From DSNY01 sp016861185 (GTDB lineage Bacteria; Pseudomonadota; Gammaproteobacteria; Burkholderiales; Burkholderiaceae_F), in NCBI GenBank assembly GCA_030263275.1, contig SZOR01000032.1, positions 1 to 64,000 on the forward strand: 64,000 bases of DNA. Direction: 5' to 3'. Shown here piece by piece: positions 8,381 to 16,069 of this stretch. Under the pieces are notes generated by a model. That model ran no database searches, was not told the origin of the DNA, and saw nothing but the letters and a program-made list of their open reading frames with translations. Positions within the stretch are counted from its first letter, which is position 1. The number at the start of each line of letters is the position of its first letter. Position numbers and translations under genes: made by a program.

Positions 8381-8791
8381 TCAGCGAAACGCCAGCGGAT
8401 CGAATTCGACGTCGACGCGCGGGCGCGTCTGCGGCAGCAAACCGGCGATTTGCTCCGGCACGAGGCTTGCCGCGGCCATCTCGAGCACGATCTTCAGATG
8501 CGATGGGCGCAGCGGCTTGCGCAACGCGATCGGCGGCATCGCGTCGCCGTACAGGCGCGTGGCCTCCGCCGCCGCGTCGGCGCCGAGCAGCAGGATCGCC
8601 GCGTCCTCGGCATCGCGCCGGCGCAGCCCCCGCGCCAGCAGCAGCGCGTGGACGGGCGCCTCGTCGGCGACGACCCATGGCAGCACTTCCGAAGCCATCG
8701 ACACCACGAGCGCGCGCACGAAACGCTCGTCCTCGTCGCTGAAAAAGGCGAGCCCGAGGCGCAGCGGCGGTTCGATCGTCGAGGGTCTCAT
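8381..8791 (-). CDS. Hypothetical 136-aa protein
   Basis: No family recognised. The chosen ATG at 8791 gives MRPSTIEPPLRLG at the N-terminus; an in-frame extension to 8875 has no Shine-Dalgarno and a low-complexity start. The protein is rich in Ala, Leu and charged residues, has no clear signal peptide or membrane segment, and contains PIALRKPLRPSHLK near residue 87. That segment recalls a response-regulator beta5/alpha5 KPL, but the acceptor Asp context is not convincing. It lies on the same strand as the cinA-pgpA-thiL genes, 186 bp downstream of cinA, and next to a repeat cluster. Confidence 0.6.
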   Translation of the reverse strand: MRPSTIEPPLRLGLAFFSDEDERFVRALVVSMASEVLPWVVADEAPVHALLLARGLRRRDAEDAAILLLGADAAAEATRLYGDAMPPIALRKPLRPSHLKIVLEMAAASLVPEQIAGLLPQTRPRVDVEFDPLAFR

Positions 8792-8977
8792 CGCGGCTTG
8801 CGGAAAACCGTCAGGCGAATCGTCGCATGCGGGAGTGCACGCAGCGTCCCGCGAATTGGCGAGCGAACGCCCCACGGAAGACGTAGATCAAACCGACGCC
8901 GCCCGCGCCGGGCGTCGGCCCGCAGGCCACTTGCGCGTTGCCCCGAGCGCCGCCGCGGGGTGAGGACGATCCGCAGG

Positions 8978-9502
8978 TCAGACGTCCTGCCGCTGCTCGA
9001 GCAGCGAAACCAGTCCTTCGAGTGCGGCGACGATCGCCTGCGTGCGAACGGCCGCGCGGTCGCCTTCGAACCGGCGCGTCGCGGTCTTGACCCAGGGCGC
9101 GGCGGCCGGATCGCGTTTGATGGCCCACGCGAAACACACGGTGCCGACCGGCTTGTCGAGCGTGCCGCCGCCCGGCCCGGCGATGCCGGTGACGGCCACC
9201 GCGATCTGCGCCTGGCTGTGCGTCAGCGCGCCGAAGGCCATTGCGCGCGCGACCGGCTCGCTGACCGCGCCGAAATCGCGCAGGTAGACGGGCGAGACGC
9301 CGAGCACCTGCTGCTTCGCCTCGTTCGAGTAAACGATGAAGCCGCGGTCGTACCAGCCGCTCGATCCCGCGACCTGCGTCACCGCGAAGCCGATCCCGCC
9401 CGCCGTGCACGACTCGGCCGTGGCCAGCACCAGCCGCTGCTCGACGAGCAGCGCGCCGAGCCGTTCGGCAAGCCGCGCGATGTGGTCGACGATGTCGTTC
9501 AT
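8978..9502 (-). CDS. cinA: CinA-type nicotinamide-nucleotide amidohydrolase (PncC domain)
   Basis: 174-aa stand-alone C-terminal CinA domain that deamidates NMN to NaMN in pyridine-nucleotide recycling. It shows the catalytic ATAESCTAGGIG (Ser/Thr site near residue 28), YSNEAKQQVLGV, VTGIAGPGGGT and GTVCFA. The ATG at 9502 sits 11 bp after the pgpA stop, so it ends the rib-nusB-thiL-pgpA-cinA transcription unit. The N-terminal MoCo-like domain of long CinA is absent, as in most proteobacteria. Confidence 0.92.
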   Translation of the reverse strand: MNDIVDHIARLAERLGALLVEQRLVLATAESCTAGGIGFAVTQVAGSSGWYDRGFIVYSNEAKQQVLGVSPVYLRDFGAVSEPVARAMAFGALTHSQAQIAVAVTGIAGPGGGTLDKPVGTVCFAWAIKRDPAAAPWVKTATRRFEGDRAAVRTQAIVAALEGLVSLLEQRQDV

Positions 9503-9513
9503 CGGTGCGTCCG

Positions 9514-10086
9514 TCAGGCGAGCCGGTGCCACAGCGCGAACGCCAACAGCGTGTAGAACGCGGCGACGAGGTCGTCGGCCATCACGCCGATGCCGGTTTT
9601 CCAGCGCGCGTCGAGCGCACGGATCGGCGGCGGCTTCGCGATGTCGAAGATGCGGAACAGCAGGAAGGCGAAGGCCTGCTGCAGCAGCGGGTTGGCGGTC
9701 GCATCCGGCAGCATCACGAGCACGATCCAGAAGGCGACGATCTCGTCGATCACGATGTGGCCCGAATCCGCCCGCCCCAGCCGCTCGCCGGTGCGTTGCG
9801 CGGCCCGGGTGCCGAGCGCGAGCCCAACGCCGATCGCCGCGAGCCAGCCGGCGTCGGTGAGCCAGCGGTCGAGCGCGATGAAGCTGCCCCACGCGAACAG
9901 CGTGCCCCAGGTGCCGGGGGCGGTCCGCGGCATGCCGCTGCCGAAGCCGAGCGCGATCATGTGCAGCGGGTGCTCGCGCAGGAAACGCCAGGTCGGCCGC
10001 CGCGCCCCGTCGCCGGCGGCCGGCGCATCGCCCGCGCTGCGGTTCGCGTGCTCCGGCATGGACTGCGGCGGCAGGGAAGCGTTCAT
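9514..10086 (-). CDS. pgpA: Phosphatidylglycerophosphatase A
   Basis: Inner-membrane phosphatase converting PGP to phosphatidylglycerol. 190 aa with the family motifs GFGSGMPRTAPGTWGTL, HIVIDEIVAFWI and GIGVMADDLVAA, and hydrophobic helices around 85-105, 120-150 and 165-185. The ATG at 10086 overlaps the thiL stop (ATGA), so it is translationally coupled. The N-terminal 30 residues are a hydrophilic extension. Confidence 0.93.
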   Translation of the reverse strand: MNASLPPQSMPEHANRSAGDAPAAGDGARRPTWRFLREHPLHMIALGFGSGMPRTAPGTWGTLFAWGSFIALDRWLTDAGWLAAIGVGLALGTRAAQRTGERLGRADSGHIVIDEIVAFWIVLVMLPDATANPLLQQAFAFLLFRIFDIAKPPPIRALDARWKTGIGVMADDLVAAFYTLLAFALWHRLA

Positions 10087-11069
10087 CGCCCGAAGTGGTC
10101 GTATCCGCGGTACGTAGTGTCCAATAGCGCGCCGTCGGCGTCGAGCACTTCGAGTCCCGCGTGCGCGGTCATCGTCCCGATCCGGGTGACCGCCACGCCC
10201 GCTCCAGCGGCCGCGGCCAGCACTTCCGCGCGGGCGGACGCGGGGGCCGTGAACAGCAGTTCGTAGTCGTCGCCGCCGGCGAGCGCGCAGCGCCGCTGCA
10301 GCGCCTCCGGCTGCTGCCGCAGCGCGTCCGACCGCGGCACCGCCGGCCAGTCGACGCGGGCGCCGAGCTGCGACCGCTCGAGGATGTGGCCCAGGTCGCC
10401 GAGCAGCCCGTCGGAGACGTCGATCGCGGCGGTGGCCAGTTTGCGCAAGCGGATGCCCAGTTTGACCCGGGGCGCGGGCCGCTCGAGCCGCGCGCGGCAG
10501 ACGGCCAGGTCGGCCGCGTCCAACGCGGCCGCCTCGCCCGAACGATGAGCGAGCGCGAGCGCGGCATCGCCGACGGTGCCGGACACCCACAGGTCGTCGC
10601 CGGCGCGCGCGCCGGCGCGCGTGCGCACGGCCGTCCGCGGCACTTCGCCGATCGCGGTGATCGAGATCGTCAGCGGGCCGTCGACCGCGCGCTCGTCGAC
10701 CCGCAGTTCCGGCGCGCGCGTGGTGTCGCCGCCGAGCAGCGCGCAGCCATGCGTATCGGCGAGCGCGAACAGTCCGCGCGCGAACGCCGCGAGCCAGACC
10801 TCGTCCGCGCGCGGCAGGGCCAGTGAAAGGAAGAAGCAGCGCGGCGCGGCGCCCGCGGCGGCCAGGTCGGAGAGGTTGACCGCGAGCGCCTTGTGGCCGA
10901 GCGCCTCGGCGTCGGCGTCGGCGAAGAAGTGCCGGCCCGCGAGCAGCATGTCGGTGGTGATCGCGAGCGTGACGTCGCCCGCGTCGATCAGCGCGCAGTC
11001 GTCGCCGACGCCGGCCCGCTCGCGCGTGGGCCGCGTGAAGTAGCGGGCGATCAGTTCGAATTCGTTCAT
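10083..11069 (-). CDS. thiL: Thiamine-monophosphate kinase
   Basis: Phosphorylates TMP to thiamine diphosphate. 328 aa, normal length. Motifs: N-terminal MNEFELIARYF, GVGDDCALID (Mg/ATP-binding Asp pair), DMLLAGRHFF, AVNLSDLAAAGA, DVSDGLLGDLGHI and the GGDDYELLF box near residue 262. It overlaps pgpA by 4 bp and follows nusB with a 55-bp gap. Confidence 0.95.
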   Translation of the reverse strand: MNEFELIARYFTRPTRERAGVGDDCALIDAGDVTLAITTDMLLAGRHFFADADAEALGHKALAVNLSDLAAAGAAPRCFFLSLALPRADEVWLAAFARGLFALADTHGCALLGGDTTRAPELRVDERAVDGPLTISITAIGEVPRTAVRTRAGARAGDDLWVSGTVGDAALALAHRSGEAAALDAADLAVCRARLERPAPRVKLGIRLRKLATAAIDVSDGLLGDLGHILERSQLGARVDWPAVPRSDALRQQPEALQRRCALAGGDDYELLFTAPASARAEVLAAAAGAGVAVTRIGTMTAHAGLEVLDADGALLDTTYRGYDHFGR

Positions 11070-11124
11070 TCCCGTCCCGCGTCGACCGACCCTCGACGCC
11101 CGACGGCCGACCGCCGACGGGCCT

Positions 11125-11583
11125 TCAGCGCCCCGTTTCGTGCGGACGCAGCGCGGCGGCGACCTTGTCGAGCACGCCGTTGACGTACTTGAAGCCTTCG
11201 GTGCCGCCGAAGCTCTTGGCGAGTTCGACCGCCTCGTTGATCACGACGCGGTACGGGATCTCCTGCCGGTGCTTCAGCTCGTACGCGCCGATCAGCAGGA
11301 TCGCGTGTTCGACCGGCGACAGTTCCTTGATGTCGCGGTCGATGAAGCGTGCGAACTCGGCGCGCAGCGCGTCGGCGCCCTCGGTCGCGCCGTGCAGGAC
11401 CTCGCGGAAGTGCGCGACGTCGGCCTTGTCGAAGCCCTCGGTCTCCATCAGATGGCCCTCGATCGCGGCCACGTCCTGGCCGCCGACCAGCCACTGATAA
11501 AGCCCCTGCAGCGCGTACTCGCGCGCGCGCCGGCGCGCGCTGCGCCCGCCGCTTCTGGGTTTGACCGCTTCGCGCGCGCTCAT
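11125..11583 (-). CDS. nusB: Transcription antitermination factor NusB
   Basis: 152-aa all-helical factor that pairs with NusE (S10) on boxA RNA in rRNA antitermination. Conserved features are RRRAREYALQGLYQW at 17-31, FIDRDIKELSPVEHAILLIG and VVINEAVELAKSFGG, with KYVNGVLDKVA at the C-terminus. The ATG at 11583 lies 5 bp after the ribH stop. The ribH-nusB pairing is standard in proteobacteria. Confidence 0.95.
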   Translation of the reverse strand: MSAREAVKPRSGGRSARRRAREYALQGLYQWLVGGQDVAAIEGHLMETEGFDKADVAHFREVLHGATEGADALRAEFARFIDRDIKELSPVEHAILLIGAYELKHRQEIPYRVVINEAVELAKSFGGTEGFKYVNGVLDKVAAALRPHETGR

Positions 11584-11588
11584 CCGGG

Positions 11589-12089
11589 CTAACGCTCCTC
11601 GTCGAGCGCCTCTTCCGCGTCCTCGCCGGCTTCCTCGAGCGTCCACATCAGGTTGGCCATCTCGACCGCCACGCGCGCGGCATCGCGGCCTTTCTCGAAG
11701 ACGCGCTCGCGCGCCTGCTCCTCGGTGTCGGTCGTCAGGATCGCGTTGGCCACCGGCACGCCGTAGTCGTGCGCGACGCGCGCCACGCCGCGCGCCGATT
11801 CGCGGGCGACGATCTCGAAGTGATAGGTTTCGCCGCGGATCACGCAGCCGACGGCGATCAGCGCGTCGAAGTCGCCGGTCGCGGCGAGTTTGGCGAGGGC
11901 CACCGGCGCTTCGAGCGCGCCCGGCACGGTCACGTGCGTGATGTCGTCCTCGTCGACGCCGAGCTCGACCAGCTCGTCGAGGCAGGCGCGCGCGAGCGCC
12001 TGCCCGGCCCATTCGTTGAAGCGCGACTGCACGAGGCCGATGCGCAGACCTTCGCCGTCGAGGTCGGGAGCGATGAAGTCGATGGCCAT
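11589..12089 (-). CDS. ribH: 6,7-dimethyl-8-ribityllumazine synthase
   Basis: Condenses the ribityl-pyrimidinedione with dihydroxybutanone phosphate, the penultimate step to riboflavin. Of 166 aa, the motifs are SRFNEWAGQALA near the start, VPGALEAPVALAK (phosphate site), AVGCVIRGETYHFEIV, and VPVANAILTTDTEEQA with the catalytic region. The C-terminus is an acidic tail (AGEDAEEALDEER). It starts 7 bp after the ribBA stop. Confidence 0.96.
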   Translation of the reverse strand: MAIDFIAPDLDGEGLRIGLVQSRFNEWAGQALARACLDELVELGVDEDDITHVTVPGALEAPVALAKLAATGDFDALIAVGCVIRGETYHFEIVARESARGVARVAHDYGVPVANAILTTDTEEQARERVFEKGRDAARVAVEMANLMWTLEEAGEDAEEALDEER

Positions 12090-12096
12090 GGCGTCC

Positions 12097-13248
12097 TTAT
12101 TCCTCGAGGTAGCCGGTCACGTGCAATCCGAAGCCCGCCATCGACGGCATCTTGCGCGGGCGGGCGAGCAGCTTCATCGTGCCGACGTTCAGATCGCGCA
12201 GGATCTGCGCGCCGATGCCGTAGGTGCGCAGATCCATCTTCGCCGAGCGCGGAGCGGGCGACTTGCCGGCATCGATGTCGGCCAGCGCACCGAACTTGTC
12301 GAACAGCCGGTCGACCGGCTCGGCGCAGTTCAGCAGGATCAACACGCCGGCTTCGGCCTGCGCGATACGCGCGAGCGCTCTTCCGAACGGCCACGAATGG
12401 ACGCTGACCTCGGTGTCGATCAGGTCGAGCACGGAAGTCGGCTCGTGCACGCGCACCAGCACCTCGCGCTGCGGATCGATCGGCCCCTTGACGAGCGCCA
12501 GGTGCGGCGCGCCGCTCGGCGTGTCGCGGTACGCGACCAGTTCGAACTCGCCGGCGAACGTGCGCACACGGCGCGCGCCGACGCGCGTGATCAGCGACTC
12601 GGTCGCGGCCCGATAGTGGATCAGGTCGGCGATCGTGCCGATCTTCAGCCCGTGCTGCTGCGCGAACGGAACGAGGTCCGGCAGCCGCGCCATCGTGCCG
12701 TCGTCGTTCATGATCTCGCACAGCACTGCCGCAGGCGTGAGCCCCGCCATGCGCGCGAGATCGCAGCACGCTTCGGTATGGCCCGCGCGCATCAGCACGC
12801 CGCCCGGCTGGGCGACCAGCGGGAACACGTGGCCCGGCTGCACGATGTCCTCGGGCTTTGCGTCGGGACGCGTGGCCACGCGGATCGTGTGCGCGCGGTC
12901 GGCGGCGGAAATCCCGGTTGAAACGCCTTCGGCCGCCTCGATCGCGACCGTGAAGTTGGTCCCGTGCACCGTGCGGTTGTGCTGCGCCATCGGCGCGAGC
13001 CGCAGCCGCGCCGCGTGCTCGGCGGTGATCGGCATGCAGACCAGCCCGCGCCCGTACTTGGCGAGGAAGTTGATCTTCTCCGGCGTGACGAAGTCGGCGG
13101 CGAAGATCAGGTCGCCTTCGTTCTCGCGATCCTCGTCGTCGACCAGCACGACGATGCGGCCGTTGCGGATCTCCTCGACGATCTCCGGAATCGACGCGAT
13201 CGGCGATTTCGCCGGCGTGGACGAAGGGGAAGGAACGGCTTGCAGCAT
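12097..13248 (-). CDS. ribBA: 3,4-dihydroxy-2-butanone 4-phosphate synthase with degenerate GTP cyclohydrolase II domain
   Basis: 383 aa. The N-terminal RibB domain (about 18-220) is intact: EDRENEGDL, PGHVFPL and RAGHTEACCDLA carry the metal/substrate residues. The C-terminal half is recognisably GCHII-like (DLRTYGIGAQILRDL, MKLLARPRKM). However, the zinc-binding cysteines and the ECLTGD-type catalytic motif that should follow VLVRVHE are missing, so it is probably inactive as RibA. A separate ribA would be needed elsewhere. The start is ATG 13248 after GGAGG; a GTG one codon earlier is too close to it. Its natural upstream neighbour ribE is displaced by inserted genes. Confidence 0.93.
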   Translation of the reverse strand: MLQAVPSPSSTPAKSPIASIPEIVEEIRNGRIVVLVDDEDRENEGDLIFAADFVTPEKINFLAKYGRGLVCMPITAEHAARLRLAPMAQHNRTVHGTNFTVAIEAAEGVSTGISAADRAHTIRVATRPDAKPEDIVQPGHVFPLVAQPGGVLMRAGHTEACCDLARMAGLTPAAVLCEIMNDDGTMARLPDLVPFAQQHGLKIGTIADLIHYRAATESLITRVGARRVRTFAGEFELVAYRDTPSGAPHLALVKGPIDPQREVLVRVHEPTSVLDLIDTEVSVHSWPFGRALARIAQAEAGVLILLNCAEPVDRLFDKFGALADIDAGKSPAPRSAKMDLRTYGIGAQILRDLNVGTMKLLARPRKMPSMAGFGLHVTGYLEE

Positions 13249-13323
13249 CACGACCTCCGCACCAGGCGGAAAGGAACGCGGATTCTACGCGCGGGCGACA
13301 GCGGCCGGGCGATCGAGTCTGTA

Positions 13324-13475
13324 TTCACCACAGAGACACAGAGAAGAGCTTTTCTCTGTGCGCTCCGTGTCTCGGTGGTGAAATCACCGGCCTGCGCAGG
13401 CTCATGAACTCACCACCGAGACACCGAGACCGCCGAGAAAAACGGTTCTCTGTGCCTCCGTGCCTCTGTGGTGAA
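13324..13475. mobile_element. Palindromic MITE-like element, copy 1 (family 1)
   Basis: Begins TTCACCACAGAG and ends GTGGTGAA. It is built of two long imperfect hairpins (13324-13382 and 13410-13475, arms of the ACCGAGACAC / GTGTCTCGGT type) around a spacer that holds the perfect 10-bp palindrome CCTGCGCAGG at 13391-13400. Copy 2 at 14632-14775 is the same element in inverted orientation, and the two bracket the old-yellow-enzyme gene. It is non-coding. It fills the gap upstream of ribBA where its promoter region would be expected. Confidence 0.75.
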
Positions 13476-13489
13476 AAGAAGCCCTTTCA

Positions 13490-14608
13490 CTACCGCTGCC
13501 CGAACGCGATATCGCCGAAGATCGGCGCACTTCCCCGCGGCAGCGCACGCCAGTACTGGCGCGGCGCCTGCACGGTGCCGCCCAGCGCGGCGGCGGCGTG
13601 CCACGGCCAGCGCGGGTCGTACAGGAAGCCGCGCGCCAGCGCGACCATGTCGGCGCGGCCTTCGGCGACGATCGCTTCGGCCTGCGCGGGTTCGGTGATC
13701 AGCCCCACCGCGATGGTCGGAAGTCCCGTCGCGCGCCGCAGCGCTTCGGCGAACGGCACCTGGTAACCGGGCCCGAGCGCGATCTTCTGCCGCGGCGAAA
13801 CGCCGCCGCTCGACACGTCGATCCAGTCGCAGCCGCGCGCCTTCAACTGTTGCGCGAGCTCGATCGTCTGCTCGAGCGTCCAGCTTTCTTCGCCGTCGAG
13901 CCAGTCGGTCGCCGACACGCGTACGCCGACCGGCTTCGACGCCGGAAACGCCGCGCGCACGGCATCGAACACTTCGAGCGGAAAGCGCATGCGGTTGGCC
14001 AGCGAACCTCCGTATTCGTCGTCGCGCCGGTTGGAAACGGACGACAGGAACTCGTGCAGCAGATAGCCATGCGCCATGTGGATTTCGATCGCGTCGAAGC
14101 CAAGCCGCTCCGCGCGGCGTGCCGATGCGGCGAAGGCTTCGCGCAGTCGCGCCAGATCGGCGCGGCTCAGCGCGCGCGGCGGCGTTTCGCCTTCGGCGTG
14201 GGCGAGCGCCGACGGCGCCTCCGCGGTCCAGCCGCCCTGTTCGGGCGGGATCTGCCGGCCGCCGTTCCATGGCTCGCGGCTCGAGCCTTTGCGGCCCGCG
14301 TGCGCAAGCTGGATGCCGAGTCTGGTCGGCGCGACTTCGCGCAGCATCGCGACGATCGGCGCGAGCGCCGCTTCGTTCGCGTCGGACCACAGACCGAGGC
14401 AGCCCGGCGTGATGCGCGCCTCGGGCGTCACCGCGGTCGCTTCGACGCACAGCAGTCCCGCGCCGGAAAGCGCAAGCGAGCCGAGATGCGCGGCGTGCCA
14501 AGCCGTGGCGCTGCCCTCGCGCGCCGAGTACTGGCACATCGGCGACACCATGGTGCGGTTGGGCAGCGTCAGGCCGCGGAAGGTGATGGGTTCGAAGAGT
14601 CTGGACAT
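13490..14608 (-). CDS. Old yellow enzyme family NADH:flavin oxidoreductase (YqjM/NamA-like)
   Basis: FMN-dependent ene-reductase of 372 aa with a single TIM barrel. Motifs: LTLPNRTMVSPMCQYSA (Cys at the flavin, as in the YqjM class), IQLAHAGRKGS and EIHMAHGYLLHEFLS (substrate-binding His pairs), NRRDDEYGGSLANR, and GLITEPAQAEAI near the phosphate site. It sits inside the riboflavin operon between ribBA and ribE, bracketed by inverted copies of a palindromic element, so it was probably inserted there. The link between an FMN enzyme and flavin genes may be coincidental. Confidence 0.92.
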   Translation of the reverse strand: MSRLFEPITFRGLTLPNRTMVSPMCQYSAREGSATAWHAAHLGSLALSGAGLLCVEATAVTPEARITPGCLGLWSDANEAALAPIVAMLREVAPTRLGIQLAHAGRKGSSREPWNGGRQIPPEQGGWTAEAPSALAHAEGETPPRALSRADLARLREAFAASARRAERLGFDAIEIHMAHGYLLHEFLSSVSNRRDDEYGGSLANRMRFPLEVFDAVRAAFPASKPVGVRVSATDWLDGEESWTLEQTIELAQQLKARGCDWIDVSSGGVSPRQKIALGPGYQVPFAEALRRATGLPTIAVGLITEPAQAEAIVAEGRADMVALARGFLYDPRWPWHAAAALGGTVQAPRQYWRALPRGSAPIFGDIAFGQR

Positions 14609-14631
14609 GGTTCGCGGTTTGGCAAGTGTTG

Positions 14632-14775
14632 TTCACCACAGAGGCACAGAGAACTTCTTTTCTCGGTGGTCTCGGTGTCTCGGTCGTAAGTTCATCAGCC
14701 TGCGCAGGTCGGTGATTTCACCACCGAGACACGGAGCACACAGAGAAAAGCTCTCCTCGGTGCCTCCGTGGTGAA
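14632..14775. mobile_element. Palindromic MITE-like element, copy 2, inverted relative to copy 1
   Basis: Starts TTCACCACAGAGGCAC and ends GTGGTGAA; CCTGCGCAGG is at 14699-14708. The stretch AGTTCATCAGCCTGCGCAGG and the TCGGTGATTTCACCACCGAG that follows it match the reverse complement of copy 1's centre with only single-base differences, so the two copies face each other. Together they enclose 13490-14608. The downstream CPBP gene ends 13 bp beyond this element. Confidence 0.75.
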
Positions 14776-14788
14776 CGCCGGCCTTTGA

Positions 14789-15469
14789 TCACAGATGTGC
14801 CGCATAGACGCTGAGGTTCCACGCATTGTGGACGACGACCGGCAGCACGAGGCTGCCGCTGCGCGCACGCAGCCACAGATAGAGCAACGCGGCGGGCAGC
14901 ACGCCCAAGGCCGTGCCCAGTGACACATCGTGCGCGGCGAAGAAGCTCGCGGTGACGACGACCCCGCCCCAGCCGAGCGGCGCGCCGCCGATCGTCCGGC
15001 GCCCAGTGAAGGCGCGGTCCGCCAACGCGAGCAGCACGCCGCGGAACGCGATCTCCTCCGCGAACCCCGGCAGGGTCGCCTGATACAGCCAGGTTTCCAC
15101 CGGTACGCCCGGCAGGCGAAAGCGCGACAGCGTCATCGCCGCGTAGTTGAGCGCGAGCACCGGCAGAGCCACGAGCGCGGCCGCGCGCAAAGAGCCCGGC
15201 CGCTGCGCCCAGGTGAAGCCGAACTCGCGCCACGCAAAGCCGGCGCGCCGCACCAGCAACGCCGCGAGCGCCAGCATGCCCGCAGCCGCGAGCAGCCCGC
15301 CGGCCCAGTTCCAGCGATCACCGAGCAGACGATCGCCCGGCAACGAAGCGGGCAAGGCTGTCAGGCCGAAGTACAGCGCGAGCGCGGCGACGAAAGCGAT
15401 CGCGTACGCGCGCCGCCGCGCATCGGCGAACGCCGGCGCAAGCAGCGCCGCGGCCACGGCGAGCGCCAC
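14789..15469 (-). CDS. CPBP-family intramembrane glutamic protease, start region altered
   Basis: 226-aa membrane protein of the CAAX-protease/bacteriocin-processing (CPBP) family. Motif 1 is EEIAFRG (catalytic Glu pair), motif 2 is FFAAHD and motif 3 is HNAWNLSVY, spread over about seven hydrophobic segments. The only start is GTG at 15469. Upstream in this frame lies a TAA only ten codons back, inside ribE. The gene therefore begins exactly where the normal ribE sequence ends, in a different frame. This suggests a deletion that fused the two genes and took the original start of this one. Substrate unknown. Confidence 0.82.
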   Translation of the reverse strand: MALAVAAALLAPAFADARRRAYAIAFVAALALYFGLTALPASLPGDRLLGDRWNWAGGLLAAAGMLALAALLVRRAGFAWREFGFTWAQRPGSLRAAALVALPVLALNYAAMTLSRFRLPGVPVETWLYQATLPGFAEEIAFRGVLLALADRAFTGRRTIGGAPLGWGGVVVTASFFAAHDVSLGTALGVLPAALLYLWLRARSGSLVLPVVVHNAWNLSVYAAHL

Positions 15470-16007
15470 CGGGCGCCAGGCGCTTGAGCGTCGTTACCTC
15501 GATCGTGTGCGGGATCAGATTGATCGCGAGCTCGCAGCCGGCCGCGGTATCGGTCACGCGATTGACCGTCAGGCTCACGCCGTCGACCGCGACCGAGCCC
15601 TTGTAGGCGAAGTACTTCGCCAGTTCGCGCGGCGCGCGCACGACGAGGTCCCACGACTCGCCGACCGGCGCGAAGCGCATCACTTCGCCGACGCCGTCGA
15701 CGTGGCCCGATACGAGATGTCCGCCGAGCTTGTCGCCGAGCGCGAGCGCGGTCTCGAGATTCACCTCGCCCGGCGCGTCGAGCCCGACGGTTCTGGCGAG
15801 GCTTTCGCGCGATACGTCGACGGTGAAGCGCTGCCCGGCGAGCGAAGTGATCGTCATGCACGCACCGTTCAACGCGATGCTGTCGCCGACGCGCGCGCCC
15901 GCGAGCGGGACACGCTGCGCGTCGACCGTCAGCCGCACGCCGGCATCGGCGCCGAGCGGCTCGACGCGCTCGATGCGGCCGACGCCTTGAACGATTCCGG
16001 TGAACAT
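15318..16007 (-). CDS. ribE: Riboflavin synthase alpha subunit with replaced C-terminus
   Basis: Dismutates two lumazines to riboflavin. Two lumazine-binding repeats are clear: MFTGIVQGVG at 1-10, NGACMTITSL near 47-56, then GHLVSGHVDGVGEV at 96-109 and KGSVAVDGVSLTVN. The sequence is family-like up to TTLKRLAPG (about 172-180). From there to the stop at 15318 it becomes Arg-rich, because it reads the CPBP gene in another frame. The C-terminal helix that forms the trimer is therefore missing or replaced. It may be impaired or may still fold; a second copy elsewhere is possible. Confidence 0.88.
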   Translation of the reverse strand: MFTGIVQGVGRIERVEPLGADAGVRLTVDAQRVPLAGARVGDSIALNGACMTITSLAGQRFTVDVSRESLARTVGLDAPGEVNLETALALGDKLGGHLVSGHVDGVGEVMRFAPVGESWDLVVRAPRELAKYFAYKGSVAVDGVSLTVNRVTDTAAGCELAINLIPHTIEVTTLKRLAPGGARRGRGAACAGVRRCAAARVRDRFRRRARAVLRPDSLARFVAGRSSAR

Positions 16008-16009
16008 CG

Positions 16010-16066
16010 AATCCCCCTTGCCCCGCCCTACTGCAAATCCCCCTGCCCCCCTTTTCCAAAGGGGGT
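16010..16066. repeat. Family 2 C-rich palindromic repeat between ribD and ribE
   Basis: The 62-bp gap between the ribD stop and the ribE start is almost entirely this repeat: AATCCCCCTTG, then TCCCCCTGCCCCCCTTTTCC and AAAGGGGG. It is the same family as at 8.2, 17.3 and 58.4 kb. It forms a stem in the polycistronic mRNA just before the ribE start and leaves no good Shine-Dalgarno in sight. Confidence 0.65.
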
Positions 16067-16069
16067 GGT

